The notes below the pieces were generated by a model. It made no database searches. It was not told the DNA's origin and saw only the letters and a program-made list of their open reading frames with translations. DNA of 64,000 bases from Arthrobacter sp. OVS8 (GTDB lineage: Bacteria > Actinomycetota > Actinomycetes > Actinomycetales > Micrococcaceae): assembly GCA_028370155.1 (NCBI GenBank), contig CP116670.1, positions 3,100,001 to 3,164,000 on the forward strand. The letters are read 5' to 3'. Positions within the stretch are counted from its first letter, which is position 1. The number at the start of each line of letters is the position of its first letter. This document shows, one piece after another, positions 9,758 to 18,226 of this stretch. Both the position numbers and the translations under genes were made by a program.

Positions 9758-10917
9758 CTAGTCCGTCAGCGGCAGGTGCGGGTACTCCGCTCCCCGCTGC
9801 TGGAACTGCAGCACATCGGGGTTGAGGACCACACCGTCGCGGATTTCGATGGCGCGGCGGATGGTCTCGTTCGCGGTCCAAGCCTCGGGGCCGGTGATCA
9901 CGGTTTCGAGGAACGGCAGCAGCGCCTCGCTGATTTCCCAGCTGGACGAGTTCCACAGGTAGGACGGGCTGTGGTCCACCGCGTAGTAATCGATGTGGTC
10001 CCCGACCTTGAACATCGGCTCGGCGAACGTGGTGGTTTTCGCCCAGCTGAAGCCCATGCCCTCGTCGCAGGAGACATCCACAATCAGGCTGCCGGGCCGG
10101 AACGCGTCCAGGTCCTCGGTGCGCAGGTACGTCAGCGGCGCGTTCGGGTCCTGCAGGGTGCAATTGACCACGATGTCGCGTTCCGCGAGGAACAGGGCGA
10201 GCGGCACGCGGCCGCGCTCGGTGATGACCTCGCTGAGGAACGGCGCTTTGTCGGCGTGGTCGAACTGCGCGATGCGTACCGAGTGGATGGGGGAACCAAC
10301 TGCTGCGACGCCGCGGTTGGTCAGCACCTGGACGTCGTGGATGCCGTGGGCGTTGAGGGCGGTCACCGCGCCGCGGGCCGTCGCCCCGAAGCCGATCACG
10401 ACGGCGCTCAGGCGCCGGCCGTAGTCGCCGGTGGAACCGGTCAGTGCCAGGGCGTGCAGGACCGAGCAGTAGCCGGCCAGCTCGTTGTTCTTGTGGAACA
10501 CGTGCAGGCCGAAGCCGCCGTCGCTGGCCCAGTGGTTCATCGCCTCGAAGGCGATCAGCGTGAGCTTCTTGTCGATCGCCAGCTGGGTGACGGCCCGGTC
10601 CTGGACGCAGTGCGGCCAGCCCCAGAGGACCTGCCCGTCCCGCAGTTCGGCGAGGTCTTCGGGCTGCGGCTTGGGCAGGAGGACGACGTCGGCCTCGGCC
10701 AGCAGTTGCGCGCGGGGGACAATGCGGCCCACAAGCGGGGCCAGCTGGGCGTCCGAGACGCCGAAACGCTCGCCGTAGCCCTCCTCCAGCATCATCTGCT
10801 GCCGGAGCTCCGGGGCGATGCGGTCCAGGTGGAGGGATGGATCGGGAGGCGCCGCTCGTCAGGCTTCCGCGTGCTGGCCAGGACTCCCAGGGTGAGAAGG
10901 TTCACGGTGCCGCTCAC
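9758..10917 (-). CDS. N5-(carboxyethyl)ornithine synthase-like / alanine dehydrogenase-fold enzyme (1 frameshift in sequence)
   Basis: This 386-residue protein belongs to the alanine dehydrogenase/transhydrogenase fold. It most resembles enzymes annotated as N5-(carboxyethyl)ornithine synthase, which reductively join pyruvate to the side-chain amine of ornithine with NADPH. The N-terminus reads NLLTLGVLASTRKPDERRLP. One base is restored near 10838 (IHPS then HLDRIAPELRQQM). The Rossmann glycine motif is SAVVIGFGATARGAVTALNA, followed by the active-site region IVDVSCDEGMGFSW and HIDYYAVDHSPSYLWNSSSW. The start is uncertain: GTG at 10917 or GTG at 10905. It overlaps the 3' end of the small basic gene. 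The true substrate is unproven. Confidence 0.78.
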
Positions 10918-11061
10918 TTCTTTTGGGACTCGCCGGCTTGGAGCTGGTGGCCTTTTCCATGGAGCTGGGCGGCGCTGCGGCGTTCCGCTTATCGGCGCGC
11001 TTTTCCTTGATGGACTTGCCGGATTTTTTGGATGCTGCTTGACGGGGGACTTGTCAGCCAT
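10859..11061 (-). CDS. Small lysine-rich protein (1 frameshift in sequence)
   Basis: The ATG at 11061 opens MADKSPVKQ. After one restored base near 11025 the frame continues ASKKSGKSIKEKRADKRNAA and SSMEKATSSKPASPKR. Short proteins starting MADKSPRQ with lysine-rich tails are common in actinobacteria and have no known function. The other frame from the same ATG is proline-rich and lacks this pattern. The natural end may be near PKR; the open frame runs on to a TGA at 10859 and overlaps the next gene, which suggests a further undetected change. Confidence 0.6.
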
Positions 11062-11196
11062 GATCGCTCCTGTAGCGGAACCGAAGAGGTTCCTGACTTC
11101 GAACGATACAGGTAGCGACCTAACGGCCCTTGGGACGTCCGTTGGAAGGAGTTGTGCACGGGAGGGCTTCACGGTGAGGTGCTGCGGGGGAGTTGG

Positions 11197-11267
11197 AGCG
11201 GCTGACGGGAATCGAACCCGCGTATCAAGCTTGGGAAGCTAGCGCTCTACCATTGAGCTACAGCCGC
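11197..11267 (-). tRNA. tRNA-Gly (CCC)
   Basis: The reverse strand folds as a 71-base cloverleaf. The acceptor is GCGGCTG/CAGCCGC with discriminator T, the D-arm GCTC/GAGC, and the anticodon loop TTCCCAA (anticodon CCC). The T-loop is TTCGATT on a GCGGG/CCCGT stem. The anticodon stem CTAGC/GCTTG has one T-T mismatch, which is unusual and could be a sequence error. CCA is not encoded. Confidence 0.92.
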
Positions 11268-11377
11268 AGTGGGACTGGCCAGAATGCTGGACCTGGTCCC
11301 GGGGAACAACGAGATTTACCTTACCCCAGCCGCGGGCGTTCTCCGAACAGGTCACGCGGTGGGCTAGGCCCGGCCAA

Positions 11378-12466
11378 TCACGGAATCCGGGCCGACTCGC
11401 CACCTCGACCTGGCTCCAACCGTTCCCTTAGCCATCCGAGGCACGCGGCCCCTTCCGCCTGCTGGAACGCGCGCAAGGTGGGAAGCCCCGGTGGCGAAGG
11501 CTTCCGGGCGTTATCAAGGAAATATCCAGCCAGCGCTGCCAGCACAGAATCCACCTGCTGCGGCTTGGCGGACGCGAAGACGGCATGCTCCCGGAGGGCT
11601 GTCTCCGTATTGCACGCTGGGTCGTTGACCCGCGCATCCACCAGCAGGGTGAGAGCGTCGAACCACGACGCTCCGTGTGCCGCCCACGGCCAGTCCACTA
11701 TGACAGCCCGCTCGTCGCGGTCGATGAGTACGTTGTCGGCTCGAAGATCAACGTGGGCGAGCCGATCACCGCCTACCGAATCAGCGGCGTCGGCGGACAG
11801 GGACTCCAGCAGGGCATGGTGCTCTACCGCCCGCGGGTCGAGCCCGGAGTGCGGGTCGTTCCGCAGTCTCGCCCAGCCCTCGAAAATGTCCCGCACCTCG
11901 TCGGTCAGTGACGGCAGGACCTCAAGTGCCGGCGGCGGCAACGGAAGTGCGGAGAGGGCGTCCACGGCATCGAGGACAGCGTGAAGATCGTTGCCCGACA
12001 GTTGCGGGTGCCGTCCCTCTACATCGCTGAACACCAGAGCGACCCACTCGCCGTCGTCATGCGTACCAATGAGGTGCGGGATGGGAAGGCCGGCGGGGAG
12101 CAACGTCATGATCCGTGCTTCCCTCCGATGCAACTGCGGCGACTCGGAGTTCAGTGAGCTGGTTACCGCCTTCACGAAAAAGCGGCTGCCGTTGGCCGTC
12201 ACCACGCGATCCGCACTGCCTGGGGAGTAGCCGCCGGATTGGGAGTGCGCGGCGATGACAGGACTGCCCACCAGGTGTTCGACGGCGGACCGTACGGTAT
12301 TCGGCAGGTCGGCCCACCGGACTCGGGAACGGCGTTCCTGCGTGGATTCAGGGCCAGGCAGCGGGGCCGGAACGCCCGGAGCGGAGGACTCGGCGTGGGG
12401 TTCTGCCGGGGCTGCAGTGGAGGCGTAGTTCGTGTCGGGGATCGGCTCCGGCGCAGGATCGCTCAT
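11378..12466 (-). CDS. Aminoglycoside phosphotransferase (APH)-family kinase
   Basis: This 362-residue protein has the APH/choline-kinase fold. The long N-tail is proline/alanine-rich (about residues 1-45). The nucleotide lysine lies in RFFVKAVTSSL, the Brenner catalytic motif is HVDLRADNVLID (Asp and Asn present) and the metal-binding motif is VIVDWPWAAHG. The last is close to the DWP variant of small-molecule kinases. Such proteins phosphorylate antibiotics or ordinary metabolites; the genome context does not tell which. It is intact and divergent from the PaaX gene across a repeat-bearing spacer. Resistance should not be assumed. Confidence 0.82.
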   Translation of the reverse strand: MSDPAPEPIPDTNYASTAAPAEPHAESSAPGVPAPLPGPESTQERRSRVRWADLPNTVRSAVEHLVGSPVIAAHSQSGGYSPGSADRVVTANGSRFFVKAVTSSLNSESPQLHRREARIMTLLPAGLPIPHLIGTHDDGEWVALVFSDVEGRHPQLSGNDLHAVLDAVDALSALPLPPPALEVLPSLTDEVRDIFEGWARLRNDPHSGLDPRAVEHHALLESLSADAADSVGGDRLAHVDLRADNVLIDRDERAVIVDWPWAAHGASWFDALTLLVDARVNDPACNTETALREHAVFASAKPQQVDSVLAALAGYFLDNARKPSPPGLPTLRAFQQAEGAACLGWLRERLEPGRGGESARIP

Positions 12467-12537
12467 GGAGTAACAGTAGCGACGGGCATGAGGTACTGCG
12501 GGAAGCCGTGGTCCTGTGCCCTAAGCCGGGGCTCCGG

Positions 12538-12609
12538 CCGGACGCTGCATGCGTCAGCCGGCCGGATGCTGCATGCGTCAGCCAGCCCGACGCTGCATGC
12601 GTCGGCCGG
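12538..12609. repeat. Three perfect-length 24-bp tandem repeats in a divergent promoter region
   Basis: Units at 12538-12561, 12562-12585 and 12586-12609 share CGCTGCATGCGTC (with one C/T change) flanked by CCGG and GCC. Copies 1 and 2 differ at two positions and copy 3 at two or three. They lie between the start of the phosphotransferase (12466, minus) and PaaX (12687, plus). Regular spacing of 24 bases (about two helical turns) would place bound proteins on nearly the same face. Confidence 0.85.
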
Positions 12610-12686
12610 CGGAGCGTCATGGCCGTCGGGGCGCCCAGACCTCTATAGCCTAGATCCATGACTGTTCTCCCAAGGGAAGGCCGACG

Positions 12687-13648
12687 GTGGTAAAAGACCC
12701 CGCGCTGCCGCTGGACGCCGAAACGGATCCCGAAACGGACGCCGGCACGGATGCCGAATTGGCCGCCGACCCGGCAGGCGAATCCGCCATTCCCCGGCCG
12801 ACCCCGCGGCACCAGCAGCTGATCGTCACGATCTACGGCCTCTACGGGCGCTCCAACGGCGGCGCGCTGCCTGTCTCGGCGCTGATTTCCATGCTGGACG
12901 ATCTCGGCGTCGAATCTTCCGGGGTGCGGTCCTCGGTGTCGCGGCTCAAGCGCCGCGGAGTGCTGGAAAGTGTCAGGCAGGGCGGAGTGGCCGCCTACCG
13001 GCTGGCCCCCAACCTGGAGGATGTTTTCCAGGAGGGTGACCGCCGCATCTTTTCGCCGCGGCGGGCGACGGCGGCAGACCGCTGGCTCCTCATCGCCTTC
13101 TCCGTCCCGGAATCCCAGCGCCACCTCCGCCACCAGCTGCGCAGCACGCTGACGCGGATGGGCTTCGGTTCCGTGACGCCCGGGCTCTGGATTGCCCCGG
13201 GCAACACCTATGAGGACATCAGCCACCAGCTCGAGCGGGCAGGGCTGACGGAATACGTGGAGTTCTTCAAGGCCGAGCACCTGACCGCCGGAGACGTCAA
13301 GGACAAGGTCTCCCGCTGGTGGGACCTGCCGCCCTGGAATCGCTCTACGCGGAGTTTATCGAACGCTTCGCTCCCGTGCTGGAGCGCTGGGAATCCCCGG
13401 TCGCACCGGCGCCCGGGGCCGACGCCGACCGGGCGGCCTTCGCGGACTACGTCCAGCTGCTCACCCAGTGGCGCCGGCTGCCGTATCTGGATCCGGGCCT
13501 GCCGGAGGAGTTCCTGCCGCCGGGCTGGCACGGGCTGACCGCGGAGCGGATCTTCGCGGAACTGCACCGTCTCCTGAACGGACCGGCCCGCCAGCATGCC
13601 GAGCGGCTGCTGGGGTCCTCAGGTGGGTCCGGTACTGCGCAGGCGTAG
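12687..13648 (+). CDS. PaaX-family transcriptional regulator (1 frameshift in sequence)
   Basis: This is a 320-residue PaaX-type repressor. These are winged-HTH proteins that respond to aryl-CoA thioesters such as phenylacetyl-CoA. After an acidic, low-complexity N-tail (DAETDPETDAGTDAELAADP) come the HTH region (QQLIVTIYGLYGRSNGGALP, SSVSRLKRRGVLES) and the PaaX core (DRWLLIAFSVPESQR, GLWIAPG). The C-terminal domain (ALESLYAEFIERFAPVLERW, RRLPYLDPGLPEEFLPPGW) follows a missing G near 13331. GTG at 12687 is backed by AAGGGAAGG six bases upstream. It heads the aryl-CoA catabolic island and probably senses its CoA intermediate. Confidence 0.9.
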
Positions 13649-13663
13649 CCCTCAGTCTGTGGC

Positions 13664-14065
13664 TTAGCCCTGGCCCGACACGACGGCGATGGCCTGGATC
13701 TCGATCAGCGCCTCGGCCTGCCAGAGCCGCGTGACGCCGACGCCGGCCATCGCGGGGTAGTCGGTGCCTGCCATCTCGCGCCAGATCCGCCCGATTTCGC
13801 GGCCGTTCTTCTGGTAGTCCTCGACGTCGGTCAGATAGATGGTGACGTTGACCAGGTCAGAGGGCATGCCCCCGGCTTCGGCCAGGGTGGCGAGGACGTT
13901 GGAGAAACACTGCCGGAACTGCTCCACGATGCCGCCGGGAACAATGTCCCCGTTGCTGTCCATGGCTGTCTGGCCGCCCAGGTACACGGTGTTGCCGGCC
14001 AGGATGCCGTGGGCGAAGCCGGAGGGCTTGGCCAGCGCTGCGGGGTTGATGACCTTGTGGTTCAT
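13664..14065 (-). CDS. RidA/YjgF-family enamine/imine deaminase
   Basis: This 133-residue RidA-family protein is intact. The fold is recognisable from AGNTVYLGGQTAMDSNGDIV, EQFRQCFSNVLATLAEAG and VNVTIYLTDVEDY, with a carboxylate-binding-type Arg in VGVTRLWQAEALIEIQAIAV. RidA proteins hydrolyse reactive enamines and imines to ketones plus ammonia. In this island a RidA makes chemical sense, because dearomatised 2-aminobenzoyl-CoA is an enamine. It is divergent from the FAH-led operon and convergent with PaaX. The exact substrate is inferred. Confidence 0.9.
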   Translation of the reverse strand: MNHKVINPAALAKPSGFAHGILAGNTVYLGGQTAMDSNGDIVPGGIVEQFRQCFSNVLATLAEAGGMPSDLVNVTIYLTDVEDYQKNGREIGRIWREMAGTDYPAMAGVGVTRLWQAEALIEIQAIAVVSGQG

Positions 14066-14172
14066 GGTGGCTCCTCATTGAGTCGGCGGTAATCGAGCGG
14101 GCGGGGTTCTGAAAGCGGTCTACCCAAACCGGTGAATCCGTGTTAACTTGAGCATATGTGACGACCGTAAAA

Positions 14173-14182
14173 ATGTCGACAT
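14173..14182. promoter_or_regulatory. 10-bp perfect palindrome upstream of the FAH operon
   Basis: ATGTCGACAT lies in the ridA/FAH divergent region about 90 bases before the operon start. It follows TTAACTTGAGCATATGTGACG, which could hold promoter hexamers. It is a candidate operator, but short palindromes occur by chance. Confidence 0.35.
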
Positions 14183-14267
14183 ACCCCAGGAGGGGATGGC
14201 GCAGCGGACACGTCACCGGGACCGGCAAAGGAGCCGGTTCCGCCGTCGAACCGGAAGTGAAGAAATC

Positions 14268-15133
14268 ATGCGCCTTGCGACCGTCATTACGGCAGCCCGC
14301 GACGCCAAGGATGGCTTGGCCACCCGCGCCGCCGTCCAGTCCGGGGACCGTTTCGTGCTCCTGCCCGCACAGGACCTCAGTGAACTGCTGGGACGTGCCG
14401 GCTGGCGGGAACAGGCGGAGGCCACCGCAGCGGAAGCGGCGGCGGCGCCCCGCACGAGTCCATCCCGGTCGGTGCCGCCCGGTTCGCCACCGTGCTGCCG
14501 CGTCCGTCCAAGGTCATCTGCTGCGGACTGAACTACGCGGACCACATTGCGGAAATGGGCCGGGAACTGCCGGAATACCCCACGTTGTTCGCCAAATACG
14601 CGGACACGCTGATCGGCGACGGCGAGGTCATCGACGCCGCCGGGCACGGGGATCGGCTGGACTGGGAAGCGGAACTGGCCGTCGTCGTCGGCGCTCCGCT
14701 CAAGGACGCCTCGCCGGAGGAAGCCGCGGCCGCGATCGCCGGCTACACCGTGGCGAACGACATCTCCATGCGGGACTGGCAGAGCCGAACCCTGCAGTGG
14801 TTCCAGGGCAAGGCCTTCGACCGCACCACCCCGCTGGGTCCCGTGCTGGTGACCCCGGACGAATGCGACCCCGAAGCCGGCGTCCGGGTCCGCTGCCTGG
14901 TCAACGGCGAAGAGGTCCAGAACGGCAACACCAAGACGCTCGTCTTCACCGCGGCCGCGCTGCTGTCCTACATCTCCACCTTCACCCGGCTGAGCCCCGG
15001 CGACGTCGTCCTCACCGGCACCCCCGGCGGCGTCGGCATGGGGGCCAACCCGCCGCGCTTCCTGCACGACGGCGACGTCGTCACCACCGAGGTGGAGGGC
15101 ATCGGCACCCTCACCAACACGGTCCGTCTCTAA
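14268..15133 (+). CDS. Fumarylacetoacetate hydrolase (FAH)-family protein (1 frameshift in sequence)
   Basis: This 288-residue FAH-fold enzyme has one base restored near 14448. The N-terminal part (MRLATVITAARDAKDGLATR) leads to the catalytic domain: VICCGLNYADHIAEMGRE, the metal ligands in DWEAELAVVVG and NDISMRDWQ, FDRTTPLGPVLVTPDE, and the glycine-rich VLTGTPGGVGMG. The family cleaves C-C bonds of diketo acids or hydrates/decarboxylates oxo-enoic acids with Mg2+. It is the first gene of the island operon and likely acts late, on a ring-opened product. An upstream ATG at 14196 lies too close (2 bases) to an AGGAGG to be preferred. Confidence 0.86.
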
Positions 15134-15178
15134 TCCCAGCAAGCCACCAAACCGACCGCCATACAGAGAGGTATCACC

Positions 15179-15616
15179 ATGACAGAACAGATCACAGACC
15201 AGGTTGTCCCCGTCGTGACCCGCAAGGGCGCCGAGCACCGCGACACCGGGCAGTCCGGCGGCGCCGTCCGGATCTCCGGCGTCAGCACGCAGCACACCCC
15301 TGCTACAAAGATTTGGTACGGCCAGGTCAGCAACGAACCCGGCTACCGCTCCTTCCCGCACCACCACGGCGAAGCCGAGACCGGCGGCTACGTGCTCCGC
15401 GGCCACGGCAGGATCTACTTCGGCGAGGACTACAAGGAATTCATCGACATGACCGAGGGCGACTGGGTGTTCGTCCCGCCGTACATGCCGCACGTCGAAG
15501 CCAACATGAGCGTCACCGAGGAACTCGTCTGGCTCACCGCACGCACCCCGGAGAACATCGTGGTGAACCTCGACGACGTCGACGACTCCACCCTCGAAGG
15601 GTACCGCCGGGTATGA
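15179..15616 (+). CDS. Single-domain cupin protein
   Basis: This is an intact 145-residue cupin. Motif 1 includes YRSFPHHHGEAETGGYVLRG with three consecutive histidines and a Glu that can bind metal. Motif 2 is GDWVFVPPYMPHVEAN. It is much shorter than the bicupin gentisate dioxygenases (about 350 residues), so it is not simply one of those. Small cupins of this type may be dioxygenases, isomerases or sensors. Its place between FAH and thioesterase, with the stop overlapping the next ATG (ATGA), shows it belongs to the pathway. Function unknown. Confidence 0.85.
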   Translation: MTEQITDQVVPVVTRKGAEHRDTGQSGGAVRISGVSTQHTPATKIWYGQVSNEPGYRSFPHHHGEAETGGYVLRGHGRIYFGEDYKEFIDMTEGDWVFVPPYMPHVEANMSVTEELVWLTARTPENIVVNLDDVDDSTLEGYRRV

Positions 15617-16483
15617 CTCCCACCTCGGAAATCCTCCTGTCCGCCCTCGAACTGACGCCGGTGGAGCCGGACTTCCTCGACGAGGCCTACACCGCCACCA
15701 CGCAGTACGTGCCGTGGCCCAAGGCGTACGGCGGGGACATGGTGGCCCAGGCCGCCGCCGCGGCGATGCGCTCGGTGGGGACGACCGCTCGCTGCACTCG
15801 ATGCACAGCTACTTCATGCGGCCCGCGGACATCGGCGCCGAGGTCCGCTACGAGGTGGAGCGGCTCCGCGACGGGCGGGGCTACTCCACCCGGCAGGTCC
15901 GCGCCTACCAGGGCGGCAGGACCGTCTACGTGGCCATGGCCTCCTTCCATGCGGAGGAAGCCGGCGAGGAATTCGCCCGGGCCATGCCCGCCGGGATCCC
16001 GGATCCGGAGTCGCTGCCGTCGTCCGCCGACGTGCTCGACGGCGTCGAAGGCGACGCCGCGGCCTACTGGTCCGGCGGCCGCAGCTTCGACATGCGGCAC
16101 GTTCCGGGGCCGTCTACCTCAGCGTCGAGGGGGAGCAGGTGCCGCACCAGGCCGTCTGGGTGAAGGCCTTCGACCGGCTGCCGGACGACCCGGACCTGCA
16201 GCGTGCAGCCCTGGCCTACGTCTGCGACTACACCATCCTGGAACCGGTGCTCCGGGTCCACGGCTACGCCTGGGGCGACCCGGGCCTGGTCACGGCCAGC
16301 CTGGACCACGCCATGTGGTTCCACCGCGAGGGCCGGGTGGACGACTGGCTGCTCTACGTCCAGGAGGCCGTTTCCGCCCAGGCCAGCCGCGGCCTGGCGC
16401 AAGGGCACTTCTACGACCGGCAGGGCAGGCTCCTCGCCACCGTGGTCCAGGAAGGCATGATCCGGATGTCGACTGCTCCGTAA
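15613..16483 (+). CDS. Acyl-CoA thioesterase II (TesB family) (2 frameshifts in sequence)
   Basis: Restoring one G in each of two G-runs near 15779 and 16108 gives a 290-residue double-hotdog TesB thioesterase. Recognisable blocks are YVPWPKAYGGDMVAQAAAAA, LHSMHSYFMRPADIGAEVRY, TRQVRAYQGGRTVYVAMAS and, in the second hotdog, SLDHAMWFHREGRVDDWLLY with GLAQGHFYDRQGRLLATVVQ. It hydrolyses acyl-CoA to acid plus CoA and probably releases a pathway intermediate or recycles CoA. Translation is coupled to the cupin by a 4-base overlap. Confidence 0.9.
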
Positions 16484-16569
16484 GTGCCCTTTTGGGCCGC
16501 CAAAACGGCCGCTTCGGAGCAATCGATGAGCTCTTCCCCTCCTATCAATGACGATATGAAAGGTCTGCA

Positions 16570-18216
16570 ATGGAACTGACGCCCTCGGCGCACCGGGACA
16601 CCTTTGCGCGTGACAATCTGCCGCCGGCGGAGCAGTGGCCCGCGCTGGAGTTCACCCTCCCGGAACTGCAGTACCCGCAGCAGCTCAACGCCGCCACCGC
16701 ACTGATTGACGACGCCGTCCGCAGCTTCGGTGCCGATCGTCCGGCCCTGCTCACCCCCGACGGCGGGTCCTGGAGCTACGGGGAACTGCAGCGCCGCGCC
16801 AACCAGGTGGCCCAGGTCCTCGTGGAGGACTTCGGGATCGTCCCCGGGAACCGCGTCATGCTGCGCTCGCCGAACAACCCGTGGCTCGTCGCGGCCTGGC
16901 TCGGGGTGCTCAAGGCCGGCGCGGTGGTGGTCACCATCATGCCGGCCCTGCGCGCCAACGAGATCCGGACCTTGCTGGAACTGACCCGGCCGTCCGCCGC
17001 CCTGTGCGACAGCCGTTTCCTCGATGACCTGGCCGAGGCCGCCGGAAGCGATGTGCCGGTGCTGGCCATGGGGGCAGCACCGGCACGGACCTCGCCGCAC
17101 GCTGCGCCGCCAAGAGCGGCGAGTTCAGCGACGTCGCGACGGCGGCGGACGACGTCGCGCTGCTGGGCCCGACGTCGGGCACCACCGGAACGCCGAAGAT
17201 CACGATGCACTTCCACCGGGACATCCTGGCCAACGCTGACACGTTCGCCCGGCACGTCCTCCGGCCGACGCCGGACGACGTCTTCGCGGGCTCCCCGCCG
17301 CTGGCCTTCACCTTCGGCCTGGGCGGCCTGGTGGTTTTCCCGCTGCGCTTCGGCGCCTCCGCGCTGCTGACCGAACGCGCCACCCCGCTGGAGCTGGCGC
17401 AGGCCGTGCACGCGGCGCAGGCCACCATCCTGTTCACCGCCCCGACCGCCTACAAAGCCATCCTCAAGGAAGGCGCCGAGGGGCTGCTCGCCAGCCTCCG
17501 CATCGCCGTCTCGGCCGGCGAGCACCTGCCGGCCGAGACCTGGCGCGCCGTCCACGAACGCACCGGGCTGAAGCTGGTCAACGGCATCGGCGCCACCGAA
17601 ATGCTGCACGTCTTTATCTCGGCAGCGGGGACGACATCCGCATCGGCGCCACCGGCACGGCCGTCCCCGGCTACCGTGCCACGGTCCTGGACGAGGACGG
17701 CCGGGAACTCGGCCCGAACGCCGTCGGACGCCTCGCCGTCATCGGCCCCACCGGCTGCCGCTACCTCAACGACTCCCGCCAGGCGGACTACGTCGTCAAC
17801 GGCTGGAACGTCACCGGGGACACCTTCAGCCGGGACGACGACGGCTACTTCTACTACCAGGCACGCTCCGACAACATGATCGTGTCCTCCGGCTACAACA
17901 TCGGCGCCCCGGAGGTCGAAGCAGCGATTGACCAGCACCCTGACGTGATGGAAAACGCCGTCGTCGGCCGCCCGACGCGGACCGGGGCAGCATCGTCTGC
18001 GCCTTCATCGTGCTGCGCGAGGGCGTCGAGGCCGATGACGCCAAGCGCAAGGAAATCCAGGACTTCGTCAAGCAGGCCATCGCCCCGTACAAGTACCCGC
18101 GCCAGGTGAACTTCGTTGACGGCCTGCCCCGCAACCCCAGCGGCAAACTCCAGCACTTCCGGCTGCGTGAGCAGCTGGCCGCTGACACCGCCGCCCCCGA
18201 ACACCAGAACGCTTGA
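16570..18216 (+). CDS. 2-aminobenzoate-CoA ligase-like aryl-CoA synthetase (3 frameshifts in sequence)
   Basis: This AMP-forming ligase has 549 residues after restoring G near 17073, 17628 and 17968. It activates an aromatic acid with ATP and CoA. The adenylation motifs are LLGPTSGTTGTPKITMHF (P-loop), NGIGATEMLHVFISA, and YQARSDNMIVSSGYNIGAPE, with the C-terminal catalytic lysine in NPSGKLQHFRL. The N-terminal LPPAEQWPALEFTLPELQYP resembles benzoate/2-aminobenzoate-CoA ligases. It directly precedes the anthraniloyl-CoA monooxygenase/reductase, which fixes the likely substrate as 2-aminobenzoate or salicylate-like. An 86-base spacer before it could hold an internal promoter. Confidence 0.88.
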
Positions 18217-18226
18217 GAGGCACCAC

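Noticed and set aside
9659-9761. Exporter coding sequence continuing to 9761
   Set aside because: That reading would put a perfect palindromic terminator inside the coding region. One restored C gives a TAG at 9656-9658 just before it.
11378-12466. Antibiotic resistance gene (aminoglycoside phosphotransferase)
   Set aside because: Only the kinase fold is shown. It has an unusual N-tail, no mobile context, and many members phosphorylate ordinary metabolites.
12538-12609. 24-bp repeats as a small CRISPR array
   Set aside because: The units are contiguous with no spacers, only three in number, and there are no cas genes in the window.
14188-14198. AGGAGG with ATG at 14196 as the start of the FAH gene
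   Set aside because: The spacing is only two bases, and the 24 added residues are arginine-rich and unlike FAH N-termini. The ATG at 14268 gives a normal start.
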